A stretch of 64,000 nt of DNA from JBBDMX01 sp040878035 (GCA_040878035.1 JBBDMX010000008.1:62001-126000), one strand, 5' to 3'. Positions 1 through 8,746 are shown, counted from the stretch's first letter. Made by a program: numbers and translations. Notes: generated by a model from the letters alone, not told the origin.

Positions 1-1364
1 AGGTCGTCGATGATCCGCCGCATGCGCCGGCACACCGTGCTGATGTCCTTGGCGGCTTCGACGGCCTTGTCGTGACGCCCGGCCTTGAGGTGATTCTGGA
101 GCACCACCACCATCATGTCGCCGGCGGCGATGGGGGTCTTGAGGTCGTGCGACACGGCGGAGACAAACCGCTCCATCTCGTCGTTGGCCTGGAGCAGGTT
201 GGCGTTGGCGCGTTCCAGCGCCTTTTCCGCGGCGGCGCGTTCGGTGATGTGTCGCCGCAACTGCTCGTTGGCGGCCTCGCGCTGTTGGGCGCTGGTGGCC
301 ATCAGGTCGCCGTAGTGGATCACGCCCATGAGGATGGCGGTGACCAGGGCGGTGACCAGCAGGCCCCAGAGCAGGACGACCCAGTGGTCGTCGGCGGCCT
401 GCTCCAGCAGGTGCGGGCCGGGGGTGCAGACCACTTCCCAGGAGCGGCCGCCGGCGTCGAGCGTGTAACGGCGATAGCGCGGGTCGTCCGGATTGGGATT
501 GAGGGGCGGGAGTGCCTCGGCGGGGTCGGTCTCCCCTGAAACGTAGTGGTACAGCAGGCGGTGATCCGTCGCGGCCAGGTCGTAGATGGCGAAATTGAGC
601 CGTGGCTGAGTCAGGTCGCGCAGCGCCACGGACACCATGGCTTCGACGCGCACGGCGCCGATGGCATAGCCCAGCAGTTGCTCGCGCCGCTGGGCCTGGG
701 TCTGGGGGCTTCCACGATAGACCGCCGAGCAGAACAGGACGCCCCACTGGCCCTGGGGTGCCCCGGCGAACGCCACGGGTTGGGTGCCGGCGACCTGGCC
801 CGAATCACGCGCCTGCGCCAGCGCGTCCTCGTGGTCCGGCAGGGCCAGCATATCCAGACCGCGCAGTTTCTCGGCGCGCTGGGCCGGCTCGACCAGCAGC
901 ACGGGGACATAGAGGTCGCGCGGCCCGGCGGGCACAATCGTGTCTTTGGGGCCCGGCTCGGTGATGCCAAAGCCGCGCAGACCCATCGTCTGGGCCGCCT
1001 GCTCAAACCCCGCCCGCTCGTCCCCCGCCACGCGCGGGCACCAGCGGATCGTGTGCAGCACCTCGTAACGCTGCTGGAGGGGCAGAACAAAGCGGTGATA
1101 GCTCACCAGGTCCACATCCGGCTCGGCCGCCAGGTAGTCGCCGACGATGCGCACTTGCCCCATGGCACTGCGCAGCCCGCGCTCCAAAAGCGCCACGTGA
1201 TCGTCGGCTTCGCTCTCGAACGCCATGGTCTGTTGGGTGTGGCGGTTGGTTTGAGTCTGGACCATCAGCAGCCAGGAAATCACCACGCCAATCAACAGCA
1301 CGCCCAGCACCACCGGCAGGCGAAGCCGACCAACCCACCTTATGAGCAACGAAGGAGCGCCCAT
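1..1364 (-). CDS. CHASE-type sensor histidine kinase, 3' part cut off by the window
   Basis: An open frame of 454 codons runs from an ATG at 1364 to the window edge without a stop. The protein has an N-terminal membrane segment (about residues 15-37), an extracytoplasmic region of about 290 residues that resembles a CHASE sensor domain, a second membrane segment (about 328-350), a short coiled coil, and then a HisKA dimerisation segment containing SAVSHDLKTPI with the phospho-acceptor histidine near residue 405. The catalytic ATPase domain would lie beyond the window. It probably senses an external ligand and phosphorylates an unseen response regulator. The CHASE assignment rests on topology and general resemblance; the kinase assignment rests on the clear H-box. 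Confidence 0.8.
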   Translation of the reverse strand, partial: MGAPSLLIRWVGRLRLPVVLGVLLIGVVISWLLMVQTQTNRHTQQTMAFESEADDHVALLERGLRSAMGQVRIVGDYLAAEPDVDLVSYHRFVLPLQQRYEVLHTIRWCPRVAGDERAGFEQAAQTMGLRGFGITEPGPKDTIVPAGPRDLYVPVLLVEPAQRAEKLRGLDMLALPDHEDALAQARDSGQVAGTQPVAFAGAPQGQWGVLFCSAVYRGSPQTQAQRREQLLGYAIGAVRVEAMVSVALRDLTQPRLNFAIYDLAATDHRLLYHYVSGETDPAEALPPLNPNPDDPRYRRYTLDAGGRSWEVVCTPGPHLLEQAADDHWVVLLWGLLVTALVTAILMGVIHYGDLMATSAQQREAANEQLRRHITERAAAEKALERANANLLQANDEMERFVSAVSHDLKTPIAAGDMMVVVLQNHLKAGRHDKAVEAAKDISTVCRRMRRIIDD

Positions 1365-1401
1365 CCCAACCCTCTTGCTGTAAGCCCGGATTAGTCAGCC
1401 C

Positions 1402-1607
1402 AAAGTGCACGGAGAACACGGACTAGAGGTAACCGTGATGAACATGGTAGAACATGATGAATGGGAAACGGAGGCCAGACCGCAAGCGACTTGGGCGTCC
1501 ATCCTGTTCAACATGCCTATCCCTGCTCCCTCTCTTTCGCCATCCCGGATCATCCGTTTCCCTGCTTCTTCTGGGCTCCCTGCGTGTCCTCTGTGGTGAG
1601 CAATCCG
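1402..1607. repeat. Intergenic composite repeat (ACGGA/ACATG/CACAGAGG type)
   Basis: The left side carries ACGGAGAACACGGA and ATGAACATGG-like units. The right side carries the reverse-oriented GTGTCCTCTGTGGTGA. The arms match poorly here, so this looks like a degraded copy of the composite family at 15465 and 26845. It overlaps the 3' end of the methyltransferase gene and supplies its last 17 or so codons. Confidence 0.6.
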
Positions 1608-2500
1608 GGTGGGCGAGACGATTGTACCGCGCGCAGGGCCAGGAACAGCGGGATTTCCCGCCTGGCGGCGTTTTCCGCGCCGGCGCGCGGCCCGCTGTCG
1701 CTCTGCTTGTGGCTGGGCCATTCCTCCAGCGCGTCGATCAGCAGACCCGCCTGCGCCAGCGCCTTGACATAGGTCTGTAGCGGGCGATGAAAGGTCCAGG
1801 TGTGCAGACCCGGTCGCCGGCCCGGGTGCATGGTGATCGCTTCCTTGCGGGGTTGGAGGTAGCGATCAACCCGGCGATACTGAGTCTGTTGGACCACATC
1901 CCAGCCCCAGGAGGCGAATTTGGGGCCGCGGAAACTGGGGTGCATCATCGCGACGACCAGCCGGCCCCCGGGCTTGAGCAGCCGGGCGACCTGCTCGAAC
2001 ACCGGGCCGATGGGCTCGATGTTCTGGATGGCCAGGATGCACGCCGCCAGATGGAACGACGCCGGCTCGAAGCGCGACAGGTCGCGGGCGTCGGCCACGT
2101 CGTAGTGGATGGCCTCGTCGCTGCGCTCCCTGGCGATGCGGATCAGGTCGGCCGAGGCGTCCACCCCGGTCATGCGCGCGCCGTGCTTGTGATGCAGGGT
2201 GCGGCACAGCACGCCCTGGCCGCAGGCGATGTCGATCCCCGCCTCGCCGGGGCGCGGCGTGAGCAGGCGGATGACCCCGGGCAGCACGACCTTCTGGTGA
2301 TATTCGCTGCCGGCGTCGCCGACCAGTTCGTCGTACCACTGGGCGACGTCGGACCAGTCCGTGCCGGGGGCCGGGCGGTCCCGCGTCGGCGGAGCTGAGG
2401 GCGGCCCGGTGCGCGGCGAGGCCGGCGCTCCACCCGGCGCACCGCCCGGCATCGGCTTGCGCTTACGCCCAAATCGCCCGCGATCCTCGCGTGGTTTCAT
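1550..2500 (-). CDS. Class I SAM-dependent methyltransferase
   Basis: This is a 316-residue protein with a Rossmann-type methyltransferase core. The SAM-binding glycine motif is DIACGQGVLCRTL (about residue 90), followed by the acidic GVDASADLI and the motif RLLKPGGRLVVAMMHPSF. The first 40 residues are a basic, proline-rich extension. The substrate cannot be told from sequence. The last residues (TTEDTQGAQKKQGNG) come from a CACAGAGGACACGCAG repeat that runs through the stop codon, so the original C-terminus has probably been replaced. It lies downstream of rplU on the same strand with a repeat between them. A later start at residue 17 is possible. Confidence 0.8.
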   Translation of the reverse strand: MKPREDRGRFGRKRKPMPGGAPGGAPASPRTGPPSAPPTRDRPAPGTDWSDVAQWYDELVGDAGSEYHQKVVLPGVIRLLTPRPGEAGIDIACGQGVLCRTLHHKHGARMTGVDASADLIRIARERSDEAIHYDVADARDLSRFEPASFHLAACILAIQNIEPIGPVFEQVARLLKPGGRLVVAMMHPSFRGPKFASWGWDVVQQTQYRRVDRYLQPRKEAITMHPGRRPGLHTWTFHRPLQTYVKALAQAGLLIDALEEWPSHKQSDSGPRAGAENAARREIPLFLALRAVQSSRPPGLLTTEDTQGAQKKQGNG

Positions 2501-2530
2501 GTAATGAGATGATAGAAGGACAAGGCAGAA

Positions 2531-2586
2531 GCTCGATGCTCGAAATTCGAATCAAATCCGAAATTCGAAATCCGAAATCCGAAATC
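2531..2586. repeat. CGAAATC heptad repeat
   Basis: This stretch holds imperfect tandem units of TCCGAAA and TTCGAAA directly after the rplU stop codon. The same family recurs at 5390, 18630, 19034, 41630, 42640, 43695, 53512 and 60609. Here it occupies the space where a terminator would be expected. Confidence 0.85.
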
Positions 2587-2908
2587 ACCCTTCGATCCCC
2601 GTGATCTTCACGCTCAGGTAATCCTGGCGATGCCCCGCCTTCTTGAGAATCCGCTTGCGCCGCTTGAACTTCACCACCGGCACTTTGTCGGTCTTTTTCT
2701 GCGACAGCACGTCGGCGGTCACCTTGGCCCCGGCGAGGTAGGGGGCACCGATCCGCGCCGAGCCCTCGACCGCCTCGTCACCGACGAACAGCACGCGGTC
2801 GAACGTCACCGTCGCCTGGTCGGGCTGCATCTCCCGCATGGCAATACGGATGGTGTCGCCCTGGCTGACCTTGATCTGCGAACCGCTGTCTTCAATCACT
2901 GCGTACAT
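2585..2908 (-). CDS. rplU: 50S ribosomal protein L21
   Basis: The 107-residue protein begins MYAVIEDSGSQIKV, the typical L21 N-terminus, and ends with the basic KFKRRKRILKKAGHRQ segment and LSVKITGI. It binds 23S rRNA domain VI in the large subunit. The length fits the family (about 100-105). The ATG at 2908 is chosen because conservation starts exactly there and GAGGAA lies nine bases upstream. The usual partner rpmA (L27) is not adjacent; a heptad repeat and a methyltransferase gene follow instead. Confidence 0.97.
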   Translation of the reverse strand: MYAVIEDSGSQIKVSQGDTIRIAMREMQPDQATVTFDRVLFVGDEAVEGSARIGAPYLAGAKVTADVLSQKKTDKVPVVKFKRRKRILKKAGHRQDYLSVKITGIEG

Positions 2909-2991
2909 GGCTGATTCCTCGCATGCCAAACGGGTGGGGGAAAGCGGGGTACTGTACCCGCCGGCGACACTTTTGTCCATGCCCGCAGGTT

Positions 2992-3091
2992 TAGAGCGTG
3001 GCGGCCGCGACGCTGCTTTGGCTTTTCGCCCAGCGAAGGCGGCTGCGCCGCAAGCCAAAGTGGTATCGCCGCCACCACAATCCAGAAAAAA
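2992..3091. repeat. Large inverted repeat, 'GCTTTGGCTTGCGG' family
   Basis: The two arms pair imperfectly. The left arm reads GTGGCGGCCGCGACGCTG then CTTTGGCTTTTCGCC; the right arm reads GCGCCGCAAGCCAAAGTGG then CGCCGCCACCAC. Copies lie at 3787, 23916 and 25746. It sits upstream of rplU between that gene and the divergent gene at 3384. Confidence 0.85.
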
Positions 3092-3104
3092 CGCAGGAAT
3101 TTCC

Positions 3105-3133
3105 TTGACCCCGGCGTTGCCACCGACTAGATT
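3105..3133 (+). promoter_or_regulatory. Candidate sigma-70-type promoter
   Basis: TTGACC and TAGATT are separated by 17 bases. They match the vegetative consensus at 5 of 6 and 4 of 6 positions. The promoter would read towards the gene at 3384. It is based on sequence match only. Confidence 0.35.
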
Positions 3134-3383
3134 CAGGATGGCTCCTGAAGGTCCTGTTGTCCGTTGACCCAAAGCGAGGGGATGACGGGACGAGGTTATG
3201 ATCAGGCGTTTGCCCACCTCAAACGAGATATGGCGCTGCGGCTCTGCCGGGCGTAAACAGGGATTGTTGCAGTGGCTGTGCCGCTGACGCAACGGTCAGG
3301 CGCGCACTGTGATGGTTTAAGTAATGCGACGTGTGGCACTTATCGCCCGTCGCGTGATGGCAGCACGAAAATCGAGGTGGGAC

Positions 3384-3767
3384 ATGGTTGCAACCGATTA
3401 TCTGGTCAGCGTGGCGCGGGAAGCTCTGGTGCAGGAGTACGGCGGGCTGGAAGGTATCAGCGATGGCGATGCGTCGCAGCGGCGCACCGACACGTGCCCA
3501 GCCTTGTGGGTTCTCCATGAGTTGATCGGCCTGGTCGAAGAGTTCCACCAGATCCCCGTCGTGCAGATCGAGCCGACGATCCGCAAGCTCATCGTCGAGC
3601 AGAGCTTTGTTGACGAGAACGGCGACTGTGTGTTCGACGCCGACAGCCAGGTGGAAGTGGACCGCCAGGTCGAAATGATCGTTCGCGTGCTCGAGCGTGT
3701 GCGTCAGCAGGCACTGGCGGTCGGTACTTGGTGCGAGGCGCCGTTGACCGAGCAGTATGTGGGGTGA
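3384..3767 (+). CDS. Hypothetical protein, 127 aa
   Basis: I do not recognise this protein. It begins MVATDYLVSVAREAL and is a soluble, mildly acidic, mostly helical sequence containing the segment LHELIGLVEEFHQIPVVQ. The ATG at 3384 is preferred to the ATG at 3324 because GAGGTGG lies just upstream and the earlier codons look non-coding. It stands alone between two copies of the same inverted repeat (2992 and 3787). No membrane segment, signal peptide or catalytic motif is visible. Confidence 0.6.
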   Translation: MVATDYLVSVAREALVQEYGGLEGISDGDASQRRTDTCPALWVLHELIGLVEEFHQIPVVQIEPTIRKLIVEQSFVDENGDCVFDADSQVEVDRQVEMIVRVLERVRQQALAVGTWCEAPLTEQYVG

Positions 3768-3786
3768 GGCGGGTCAAAGGGCCGCC

Positions 3787-3892
3787 ACTTTGGACTGCGG
3801 TGGCGTTGACACCGCTATGGCTTGCGGCGGAGCCACATTCGCTTGGCGAAAAAGCCAAAGCGGCGCCGCAGCCGCCGCACTCCAGATTTGCC
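3787..3892. repeat. Large inverted repeat, 'GCTTTGGCTTGCGG' family
   Basis: The left arm starts TTTGGACTGCGGTGGC and continues ACACCGCTATGGCTTGCGG. The right arm has GCCAAAGCGGCGCCGCAG then CCGCCGCACTCCAGA. The arrangement is the same as at 23916, with a different central loop. Confidence 0.9.
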
Positions 3893-3986
3893 GCGTCACG
3901 GCTCGCTATGATGTTCCCCTATCGTTGAGCAACCCAGCCAATCCGTCGCCGCCAGCCGGTTATTTCCCGATCATCGCGATCTTTAC

Positions 3987-4532
3987 GTGCTGATCGTGGG
4001 GATTGTGATCGGTTTTGTGCTCAGCCCCTGGGTGCTGGGGCGCTGGAATGCCCAGTTGTATGACCACTGGTTTGTGGGTAGCGGGCCGGGTAAGGCGCAA
4101 CTGGCGCAATTCGATGCTCAGACCGCCGCCATGCTCGCGGGCATGAGCGGCGCCAGTCCCGAAGCGGCGCAGGAAAAGGCCCAGCAGCGGGAACTCCAGC
4201 GCCAGGCCATTATGCAGTTGCAGATGCAGCCGGCTCAGCAGGCGCACACTCAGTATCTGGCGGGTCTAAGAGCGTCGCTGCTACTGGTGATGGCCCTGAT
4301 CATGATCCTCGAAACACTGATCGACCCGGCCGCGCCCGCGGACGCGGGCCCGGCGCGATACCGAGGCCGGCTGGCGACCATCCGCTATGCCTGCCTCTCG
4401 GCATGGCTGGCGCTGCTCATCGCGGCTCCGACCACGCTCCTGAGCGTGTCGCCTCTGTTTGTCATTCTGGCGTTGCTCCTGGCGCTGGGTTTTGCCATCG
4501 TGCCCCTGGGCCGGAATGAGAACCCGGGCTGA
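3987..4532 (+). CDS. Membrane protein of unknown function
   Basis: The protein is about 181 residues. It opens with a membrane segment (LIVGIVIGFVLSPWVLG), has a glutamine-rich helical central region (about residues 55-90), and then three hydrophobic segments in its C-terminal half. The first usable codon is GTG at 3987; a stop lies 26 codons upstream and no ATG intervenes, so the start is uncertain. I do not recognise the family. The next gene on this strand (4790) is also a membrane protein, separated by a repeat block. Confidence 0.6.
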   Translation: MLIVGIVIGFVLSPWVLGRWNAQLYDHWFVGSGPGKAQLAQFDAQTAAMLAGMSGASPEAAQEKAQQRELQRQAIMQLQMQPAQQAHTQYLAGLRASLLLVMALIMILETLIDPAAPADAGPARYRGRLATIRYACLSAWLALLIAAPTTLLSVSPLFVILALLLALGFAIVPLGRNENPG

Positions 4533-4536
4533 ACCA

Positions 4537-4782
4537 GCAAGACACCAGGGACACCAAGAAGAGTGAAGAAGAGGAATGAACACGAAGACACGAAGACACG
4601 AAGGAGGAAGAGGGAGAGAACCAGCAGATCAGAAAAGGCAGCAAACAGGTCAGCCGGGCATTCTTCCTATGTTTTGCATGCTATGCCCTTCCTGTGTTTT
4701 CGGCTTCTCTTCTTCGTGTCTTCGTGCCTTCGTGTTCATTTGTTCTTGGTGTCCTTGGTGCCTTGGTGGTTGATCAGAGTTT
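4537..4782. repeat. Composite inverted repeat (ACACGAAG / ACCAAGA units)
   Basis: The left arm contains ACACCAGGGACACCAAGAAG, then GAACACGAAGACACGAAG with 8 bp tandem ACACGAAG units. The right arm mirrors it: CTTCGTGTCTTCGTGCC, TTCGTGTTCATTTG, TTCTTGGTGTCC and TTGGTGCC. The loop is unrelated sequence. It fills the whole gap between two membrane protein genes. A related copy lies at 39375. Confidence 0.9.
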
Positions 4783-4789
4783 TCCAAGC

Positions 4790-5386
4790 ATGTCACGATT
4801 CATTCACGGCTTGTACTGGATGTTCCTGGGGCTTTGGCTCGGTGCGATCGTCATGTTCGCCGTCGCCGCCGGCGCCGTGTTCGCCACCCTCGCCCGGTAT
4901 GAGCCGACTATCGGCATCGAGCCGCTGTCACGCCTCAGCGACGTGGCGCCCTCCCGCATCATGGCCGGTGGCGTGGTCGGACGCATCATCGTCGGGCTGG
5001 CGGTCATCCAGTTGATCTGTGCCGTGATGGCGGCGCTGACGGCCGTGCTCCAGTGCACCCTCTTTCGCCGGTCGCTCCCGCGCGGCGGCAGATCGCCCGC
5101 CAATGTCGCGCGACTGCTCATGCTGGGCCTGGCCATGTTGATCCTGGCGGTGGACCTGCTCTGGATCAACCCCGGCGTTGGGCGACAGGCGACAATCATG
5201 TATGATCCGAATCTCCCCGCGGAGACCCGGTTCGAGGCGCGGACGCGCTTCGACACCCTGCACAAGACCAGCGAACGAGCCGTGACCATCCAGGCCTTGC
5301 TGCTAGCCGCGGCGCTGCTGACCTCAGCCTTCGCCTTAAACCCCCGAGAAAACCAGCCACAGATGGACACAGATGAACACGGATAA
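4790..5386 (+). CDS. DUF4149-like four-helix membrane protein with a repeat-derived tail
   Basis: The 198-residue protein has four predicted membrane segments: about residues 8-35, 60-85, 108-125 and 165-185. The late motif FDTLHKTSERAVTIQALLL resembles the DUF4149 (TMEM205-like) pattern, in which a conserved LH precedes the last helix. The function of that family is unknown. The ATG at 4790 opens the first hydrophobic segment; upstream codons lie in the repeat. The last 14 residues (PRENQPQMDTDEHG) are translated from an ACAGATGGACACAGATG repeat that also supplies the stop codon. Confidence 0.65.
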   Translation: MSRFIHGLYWMFLGLWLGAIVMFAVAAGAVFATLARYEPTIGIEPLSRLSDVAPSRIMAGGVVGRIIVGLAVIQLICAVMAALTAVLQCTLFRRSLPRGGRSPANVARLLMLGLAMLILAVDLLWINPGVGRQATIMYDPNLPAETRFEARTRFDTLHKTSERAVTIQALLLAAALLTSAFALNPRENQPQMDTDEHG

Positions 5387-5500
5387 AACGAATTTCGGAT
5401 TTCGGATTTCGGATTTGGGATATTCGTCATTCGAATTTCGAATTTCGAGTTTACCTTCTTCCCATCTGTGTTCATCTGTGTTCATCTGTGGCCCTTTTTC
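5347..5500. repeat. Nested composite inverted repeat (ACAGATGAAC outside, TTTCGGA inside)
   Basis: The outer left arm is CCACAGATGGACACAGATG and the outer right arm is CATCTGTGTTCATCTGTGG. Inside lie ATTTCGGATTTCGG heptads and a partial counter-arm (CGAATTTCGAATTTCG). The element starts inside the upstream coding region and ends a dozen bases before the next start codon. Confidence 0.92.
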
Positions 5501-5511
5501 AGAGTGCATCG

Positions 5512-6132
5512 ATGGAAGATCAGGCCTTGCGTGAATCGCTCTGCCGCGGCGCGGCACAGCTCTGGATGCGCGGCCTGATCGTCGGCGACGGCGGCCTGGT
5601 CAGCACCGAAGCCGGGCGGCGGCGCTTCCTGGTCACGCCTCTGGGCCGGCGCCGCAGCGGGCTGCGCCCCGAGGAACTGCTCCTGGTCGATATCGGCGGC
5701 GCGGACGTGGCCGGCGGGCCGGGCATCCCGCCGCAACTGTGGCGCCCGCATCGCCTGGCGTACCAGAGCCTGCGCGACAACGACGCCGATCATCCCGTGG
5801 ACCACCCGCCCGTGCATGCCACGGTCCTGGCCACGCCGCCCTCAGCCATGGCGCTGGCGCTGCTGCATCCCGATATGCCGTTGCTCCAGTGCGCGTCGTT
5901 CGGGCCCGCCATGGGCCTGGAGCCCGACGAACAGCGCCTGCATGCACTGGACGCCGGCGATGAGCCGGCCCTGCGTGACGCCCTGTTGCACCAGCGGATC
6001 GTTCTCTTGCGCGGCCTGGGCGTGCTGACGGCCGCCGGCACGCTGGAGGAAGCGCTCAATCTCATCGAAGGCGTCGAGTACGCCGCCAGCCTGACGCTGG
6101 CCTGCGCCGGCCAGCGCGTGCCGCGGCCATGA
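5512..6132 (+). CDS. Class II aldolase/adducin-like protein
   Basis: The 206-residue protein resembles the class II aldolase/adducin fold. The N-terminal helix (RESLCRGAAQLWMRGLIVG) is followed by a FLVTPLGRRRSGLRPEELL segment, equivalent to the family's TPSG...L region, and a histidine-containing DHPPVHATVLATPP stretch where metal-ligand histidines normally sit. The canonical HSH/HTH pattern is not clean, so activity on a sugar phosphate is uncertain. The ATG at 5512 lies twelve bases after a repeat arm. It is followed tail to tail by the TPR pair. Confidence 0.6.
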   Translation: MEDQALRESLCRGAAQLWMRGLIVGDGGLVSTEAGRRRFLVTPLGRRRSGLRPEELLLVDIGGADVAGGPGIPPQLWRPHRLAYQSLRDNDADHPVDHPPVHATVLATPPSAMALALLHPDMPLLQCASFGPAMGLEPDEQRLHALDAGDEPALRDALLHQRIVLLRGLGVLTAAGTLEEALNLIEGVEYAASLTLACAGQRVPRP

Positions 6133-6165
6133 GGCTGGCAGTTCCAAGCCGAAGCTGCGTCTGAA

Positions 6166-7506
6166 TCAGGCGGCCTTGCGCGTCGCGCCGGCGGCGCGTT
6201 GTGTCCGGGTCAAGCGGTACGACAGCCGTTGTGCCGCGGCGTAGCGGGGGTTGATGCGCAATGCGTTTTGAATGGCAGCGTCCGCCGGCGCCGGCTCATG
6301 CAGGAGCGTGTGGCAGACCGCCAGGTGATATTGGACATCGGCGCGGCGGGCATGGCGGGAGGCATGCGTGGTCAAAACTCCCACCGCGCGGTGGAGCATC
6401 GCCTGGAGCGGCGTGGCCCGCGCCGTGGGCAGGTGCCGCTCATCGGTCTGGATGGCCGCGATCTGCTGGCCGGCAGCGATGTGCGCCCACCGCGGCGCCA
6501 GCAGCGCCCGGCGTTGTTGACGGTTGGTTACCGCGGCCAGTCGGGCATGCGCCAGTCGGGCAAGTTTGGATCGCCGCAGCGCCAAGGCGCTGACGACCAA
6601 GCCAGCCCACGCGGACGCCTGGCGTCCCTGCTGTTGGGTCAGACCCGCGGCGCCGGGCGAGCGTCGCGCCGCGCGCCAGCAGCAGAGGCATGCCTGGGCC
6701 CATCGGCCGGCGTGCATATGCACCTGCGCCAGTGCCGCTAACGCCTGGTGGACGCCGCGGTCCGCCGGTGCTAAGGCGATGGCGCGTGTCAGCCGGTGCG
6801 TCGCGCCGGCGTCGTCGCCCAGTTCATCCGCCAGTTCGCCCGCTTCGCGCCACAGTCCCGCGTCGTCGTCATGACGGCGCAAGAGCATGCGAAAGGCATC
6901 ATCGGCCTCGCGCAGCCGACCCGCACGGCGCAGCAGCCGCGCCGCCTCGAGCACAACCTGGGAAGCTTCGTAGCCGTACACCGTCGCGCCCTGGAGCAGG
7001 ACTTCCAGGGCGGCCTGGGTATTGCCGCCCGCCAGTGTCTGGGCCAGGCGTCGCCGGTTGGCTTGATCGTTGGGCGCCAGTCGCAGCACCTGCTGCCAGG
7101 CCTCGACGGCGCGTGCGGTCTGGCCCAGCCGCTGCGCCGCTGCACCCGCCAGGCGATGAAAGCGAATGTCATCGGGGAACTGCTCGATGAGCTTCTGCGC
7201 TTCGACCAGCGCCAGTTCGTCGTGGCCGCCGCCAAGCAATGCCTGCGCCCGCATCGCACGGACTTGCGGACACTGCGCGCGCGAGGGATGGTATTGAAGC
7301 AGGGCGTCGAGGGCGGTCAGGGCTTGTGCGGCCTGATCCATGGTCAGATGCGCCCGCGCCTGCACGAGACGGGCCTCCGCCAGCGCCGGGGCGATAGCCA
7401 GCGCCTGCTGAACCTGCGCCAGCGCTTGGGCGGGCAGGCCGGCATCCAGGTCGGCCGCGGCACGATCCAGCAGCCGGGCCGCATCGGTGGCGAGCTGGAG
7501 CGTCAT
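6166..7506 (-). CDS. Tetratricopeptide-repeat protein (446 aa)
   Basis: The protein is alanine- and leucine-rich, with TPR-like helix pairs from the N-terminus, such as AQALAQVQQALAIAPALAEA and RLAGAAAQRLGQTARAVEAW. Such repeats normally form protein-binding superhelices. There is no signal peptide or membrane segment. The start at 7506 overlaps the stop of the upstream TPR gene by four bases (ATGA), which indicates translational coupling. The C-terminal half is arginine-rich and less regular. The partner and pathway cannot be inferred. Confidence 0.8.
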   Translation of the reverse strand: MTLQLATDAARLLDRAAADLDAGLPAQALAQVQQALAIAPALAEARLVQARAHLTMDQAAQALTALDALLQYHPSRAQCPQVRAMRAQALLGGGHDELALVEAQKLIEQFPDDIRFHRLAGAAAQRLGQTARAVEAWQQVLRLAPNDQANRRRLAQTLAGGNTQAALEVLLQGATVYGYEASQVVLEAARLLRRAGRLREADDAFRMLLRRHDDDAGLWREAGELADELGDDAGATHRLTRAIALAPADRGVHQALAALAQVHMHAGRWAQACLCCWRAARRSPGAAGLTQQQGRQASAWAGLVVSALALRRSKLARLAHARLAAVTNRQQRRALLAPRWAHIAAGQQIAAIQTDERHLPTARATPLQAMLHRAVGVLTTHASRHARRADVQYHLAVCHTLLHEPAPADAAIQNALRINPRYAAAQRLSYRLTRTQRAAGATRKAA

Positions 7507-8480
7507 GCCGCCAACTCCTGATGCAGCCGGCGTGCGGTGAGATTGCGTGGCTCGCGCGAGAGCCAGGCGGTCAGGCGCCGCCGCGCCGCTTCGCGTCGGC
7601 CCTGGGCGCCTTCCCGGCGAATCAGCGCCGCCAGCACGTCGGGGTAGTCCGGATGCTTGTGTGCCACTTCGGCCAACACGTTGACCGCCGGCGGGCCTTG
7701 CGCCGGATCGTCCTCCACCGCCGCCAACACCAGCGCCAGCGGCGCTGAGTAGGGCTCGAGCTTGAGCCCGCGATGGGCCCATCGCCGTGCATCGTCGGCA
7801 TCCTGCGCCAACAGCGCCAGGTCCGCCATGGCCTGGCAGAGCACCAGCCCGCGGCGGCCTTCGTGTAGATCGTGATACGCCCGGGCGCCGGCGCGGCGAA
7901 GCAGCAGGACCTGCTCCGCATCTGGCGCGACCTTGAGGGCCGCCACCAGGCTCAGCAGCGCCAGCGGCTGGGCCAGCAGGTCCGCCGCCAGTTGCTCGAT
8001 CACCGCGGGTGAGACCTGCGGCAGCTCGTTGCCGCAGGGGGCCTCGACATACCCAATCCACTGGCGCACCCAGCCGTCGTCACCGTGATGCGCATCCAGA
8101 TGGCTCACGCAACGCCGCGCCGCATCGGGCAGATCGGCGACGATCAAGAGGGCGGCCTGCAGGACGGCCGCCGGTGCGTCCAACTCACCGGCGGCATGCA
8201 GGATCTGGCGGGCATCATCGGTCATGCCCCGCCGCGCCAGCAGTGCCGACAGGAGCGTCCGCGCCGCGGTGGGGCAGTCGGCATGTCGTTGCCATTCGTG
8301 TAGTTCCACTTCGGCCGCCGCCAGCCGGCCTTCCAGGCACCATTGGCCCAGGCGCTGCAATCGCTGCGGCGTGGTTTCATGGGGCGATGAAGAGGCATTA
8401 ACGGGACACACCATTTCCGGCGGCGGTGCGTCGGCGGCACGTCGAGTCAGCAGACTTCGGATGTGAGCAAGCCAGAACAT
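7503..8480 (-). CDS. Tetratricopeptide-like repeat protein (325 aa)
   Basis: This is the first gene of a two-gene unit with the TPR gene that follows. The sequence is an alanine/leucine-rich helical repeat array, for example AARTLLSALLARRGMTDDAR and CQAMADLALLAQDADDARRW. The ATG at 8480 (MFWLAHIRSLLTRRA) is chosen because GGAAG lies about ten bases upstream; an ATG at 8525 is an alternative. No catalytic motif is seen. The two genes probably make subunits or adaptors that act together. Confidence 0.72.
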   Translation of the reverse strand: MFWLAHIRSLLTRRAADAPPPEMVCPVNASSSPHETTPQRLQRLGQWCLEGRLAAAEVELHEWQRHADCPTAARTLLSALLARRGMTDDARQILHAAGELDAPAAVLQAALLIVADLPDAARRCVSHLDAHHGDDGWVRQWIGYVEAPCGNELPQVSPAVIEQLAADLLAQPLALLSLVAALKVAPDAEQVLLLRRAGARAYHDLHEGRRGLVLCQAMADLALLAQDADDARRWAHRGLKLEPYSAPLALVLAAVEDDPAQGPPAVNVLAEVAHKHPDYPDVLAALIRREGAQGRREAARRRLTAWLSREPRNLTARRLHQELAA

Positions 8481-8746
8481 GTCGTGTTCTTCCTGGCCAA
8501 GATCGCCGCCACGTCTCTCGGACACCGCCGGCTCCAGGCCGGCCGTGGTCGGACCGCCAACCGCGCAGTCCTTGTGGGTGGTATCGGTTGGGGTAAAGTT
8601 GCGGTTTAATCCAACTGCCCGGTTGGCCCGGTTGGATGGAACATAGCGGCTGTACCGGGGCGCGGGGAGGGGAGTTATCGGGCATCCCGCTGGCCGTGCT
8701 CGCCCAGAAGCGCGGCGACAGGGCCTGACGCGGCGCCGCTGTACGC

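Noticed and set aside
546..1394. Long plus-strand open frame opposite the histidine kinase
   Set aside because: The minus strand codes for a clear kinase over the same bases. The plus frame is histidine/glutamine-rich with no family pattern, typical of antisense frames in GC-rich DNA.
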